This document shows positions 62,901 through 64,000 of a DNA stretch of 64,000 nt, piece by piece; within the stretch, counting starts at the first letter, position 1; each line of letters starts with the position of its first letter. The stretch is from Ptiloglossa arizonensis (Eukaryota; Arthropoda; Insecta; Hymenoptera; Colletidae): the NCBI RefSeq assembly GCF_051014685.1, contig NW_027478596.1, positions 496,001 to 560,000 on the forward strand, written 5' to 3'. Under the pieces are notes generated by a model that saw only the letters and a list, made by a program, of their open reading frames with translations, did not search any database and had not been told where the DNA came from. The position numbers were made by a program, and so were the translations under genes.

Positions 62901-64000
62901 ATCCGTTCGCGAGATATGGGAGTTTGAAGTTAAGGAATGGTTGAGAAACCATCAAAATTTTCAATGGTCTGATACTCGAAACCAATAACTGGAATGGCCT
63001 AGGGGAAAAGTACTCACACGATTGTATTCGGGCCAGTTTCTGCTTTCAGATGCAATAGGAAATTCTCGAGTTCGTCAATCCGTTCGCGAGATATGGGAGT
63101 TTGAAGTTAAGGAATGCTTGAGAAACCATCAAAATTATCGCAAGCCTGATACTCGAAACCAATAACTGGAATGGCCTAGGGGAAAAGTACACATACCATT
63201 GTAATCGGGCGGGTTTCTGCTTTCAGATGCAATAGGAAATTTTCGAGTTCGTCAATCCGTTCCCGAGATATGTAAGTGTGAAGTTAAGAAATGGTTGAGA
63301 AACAATCAAAATTATCGCAAGTCTGATACACGTAACCAATAACTGGAATGGCCTAGGGGAAAAGTACACATACCATTGTAATCGGACGAGTTTCTACTTT
63401 CAGATGCAACAGGAATTTCTCGAGTTCGTCAATCCGTTCGCGAGAAATGGGGGTTTGAAGTTAAGGAATGGTTGAGAAACCATCAAAATTTTCGCAAGTC
63501 TGATACTCGACACCAATAACTACTATGGCCTAGGGCAAAAATGCACATACCGTTGTAACCGGGCGAGTTTCTGCTTTCAGATGCAGTAGGAAATTCTCGA
63601 GTTCGTCAATCCGTTCGCGAGATATGTTAGTGTGAAGTTAAGGAATGGTTGAGAAACCATCAAAATTATCGCAAGCCTGATACTCGAAACCAATAACTGG
63701 AATGGCCTAGGGGAAAAGTACACATACCATTGTAATCGGGCGAGTTTCTACTTTCAGATGCAACAGGAATTTCTCGAGTTCGTCAATCCGTTCGTGAGAA
63801 ATGGGAGTTTGAAGTTAAGGAATGGTTGAGAAACCATCAAAATTTTCGCAAGTCTGATACTCGAAACCAATAACTACTATGGCCTAGGGCAAAAATGCAC
63901 ATACCGTTGTAACCGGGCGAGTTTCTGCTTTCAGATGCAATAGGAAATTCTCGAGTTCGTCAATCCGTTCGCGAGATATGTAAGTGTGAAATTAAGGAAT
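47939..64000 (+). repeat. 177-bp satellite array, block 3
   Basis: About 91 monomers in the same orientation as blocks 1 and 2, running off the right edge. It resumes at GAAACCAATAACTGG, about position 36 of the monomer, whereas block 2 ended at about 156. Monomers here look more uniform than in block 1. Variants include CGCTGGTCTGATAC, GATACATAGGAAATT and GATGCAATAGGAAATTC. No genes are seen. Confidence 0.97.
52445..57630 (+). repeat. 15-monomer (2653-bp) higher-order tandem duplication
   Basis: 52445-55097 recurs at 55098-57630. Diagnostic variants such as ATCAATAACAGGAATGG, GAAGTTTTGGAATGG, AATAGCATAGGGGAAAATC, ACCTTCTAAATTTTCG and GATACATAGGAAATT repeat at an offset of 2653 bp with few differences. 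Inside each copy a 5-monomer step (884 bp; 53571 to 54455) is also seen. Confidence 0.92.

Overview
This is a stretch of animal nuclear heterochromatin, most likely from an insect and probably from a hymenopteran such as a bee. The evidence is very AT-rich mitochondrial-type cox1, cox2 and nad2 copies read with the invertebrate mitochondrial code (TGA as Trp), in insect gene order nad2-cox1-trnL2-cox2-trnK, plus an insect-type CsRn1/Kabuki-like Gypsy element and an R1-clade non-LTR fragment. I see no intact host protein-coding gene. The clade assignment rests on general resemblance and is not proven.

Layout. (1) 1-13149: head-to-tail array of a 177-bp satellite. (2) 13150-19314: a Ty3/Gypsy LTR retrotransposon inside the array, with 277-bp LTRs and a 4-bp AAAC target duplication. 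Its pol is split by a nested, 5'-truncated R1-clade retrotransposon (15243-16815, with a poly(A) tail and 12-bp target duplication) and also carries a nonsense codon and a frameshift. (3) 19315-23890: the same satellite resumes in the same orientation; removing the Gypsy element and one AAAC restores a normal monomer. (4) 23891-29190: an AT-rich block. It starts with a NUMT (nad2, cox1, trnL2, cox2, truncated trnK), continues with a twofold nuclear repeat and a small insertion-like segment, and ends with a second nad2 fragment inverted relative to the first. (5) 29191-46939: 17.7 kb of minisatellite with a 20-bp unit (GAAACGGAGAAACGAAGAAA) derived from an 8-bp core. The + strand is about 90 percent purine up to 44535 and then flips to its pyrimidine complement at a perfect GAAACGTTTC palindrome. 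(6) 46940-47938: about 1 kb of non-satellite sequence, including an inverted third copy of the repeat found at 27.2-28.05 kb and two similar hairpins. (7) 47939-64000: the 177-bp satellite again, same orientation, with a clear 15-monomer (2653-bp) higher-order duplication.

How the parts relate. The satellite is the host sequence; everything else is embedded in it. The array evolves by unequal exchange, seen as overlapping duplications of 5, 6, 8, 9, 13, 15, 25 and 41 monomers and a visible exchange junction near 7597. The Gypsy insertion is young (3 differences between LTRs) and the R1-like insertion is younger still. The NUMT-minisatellite block (23891-47938) is not a simple insertion, because the satellite breaks off and resumes at different monomer phases. 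The same 13-bp word, inverted, borders both ends of the minisatellite, and a related nuclear repeat lies on both sides of it, so the block probably arose by inverted duplication or template switching. The window fits a centromeric or pericentromeric satellite domain; that is inference. Very long reading frames in the minisatellite are composition artefacts, not genes.
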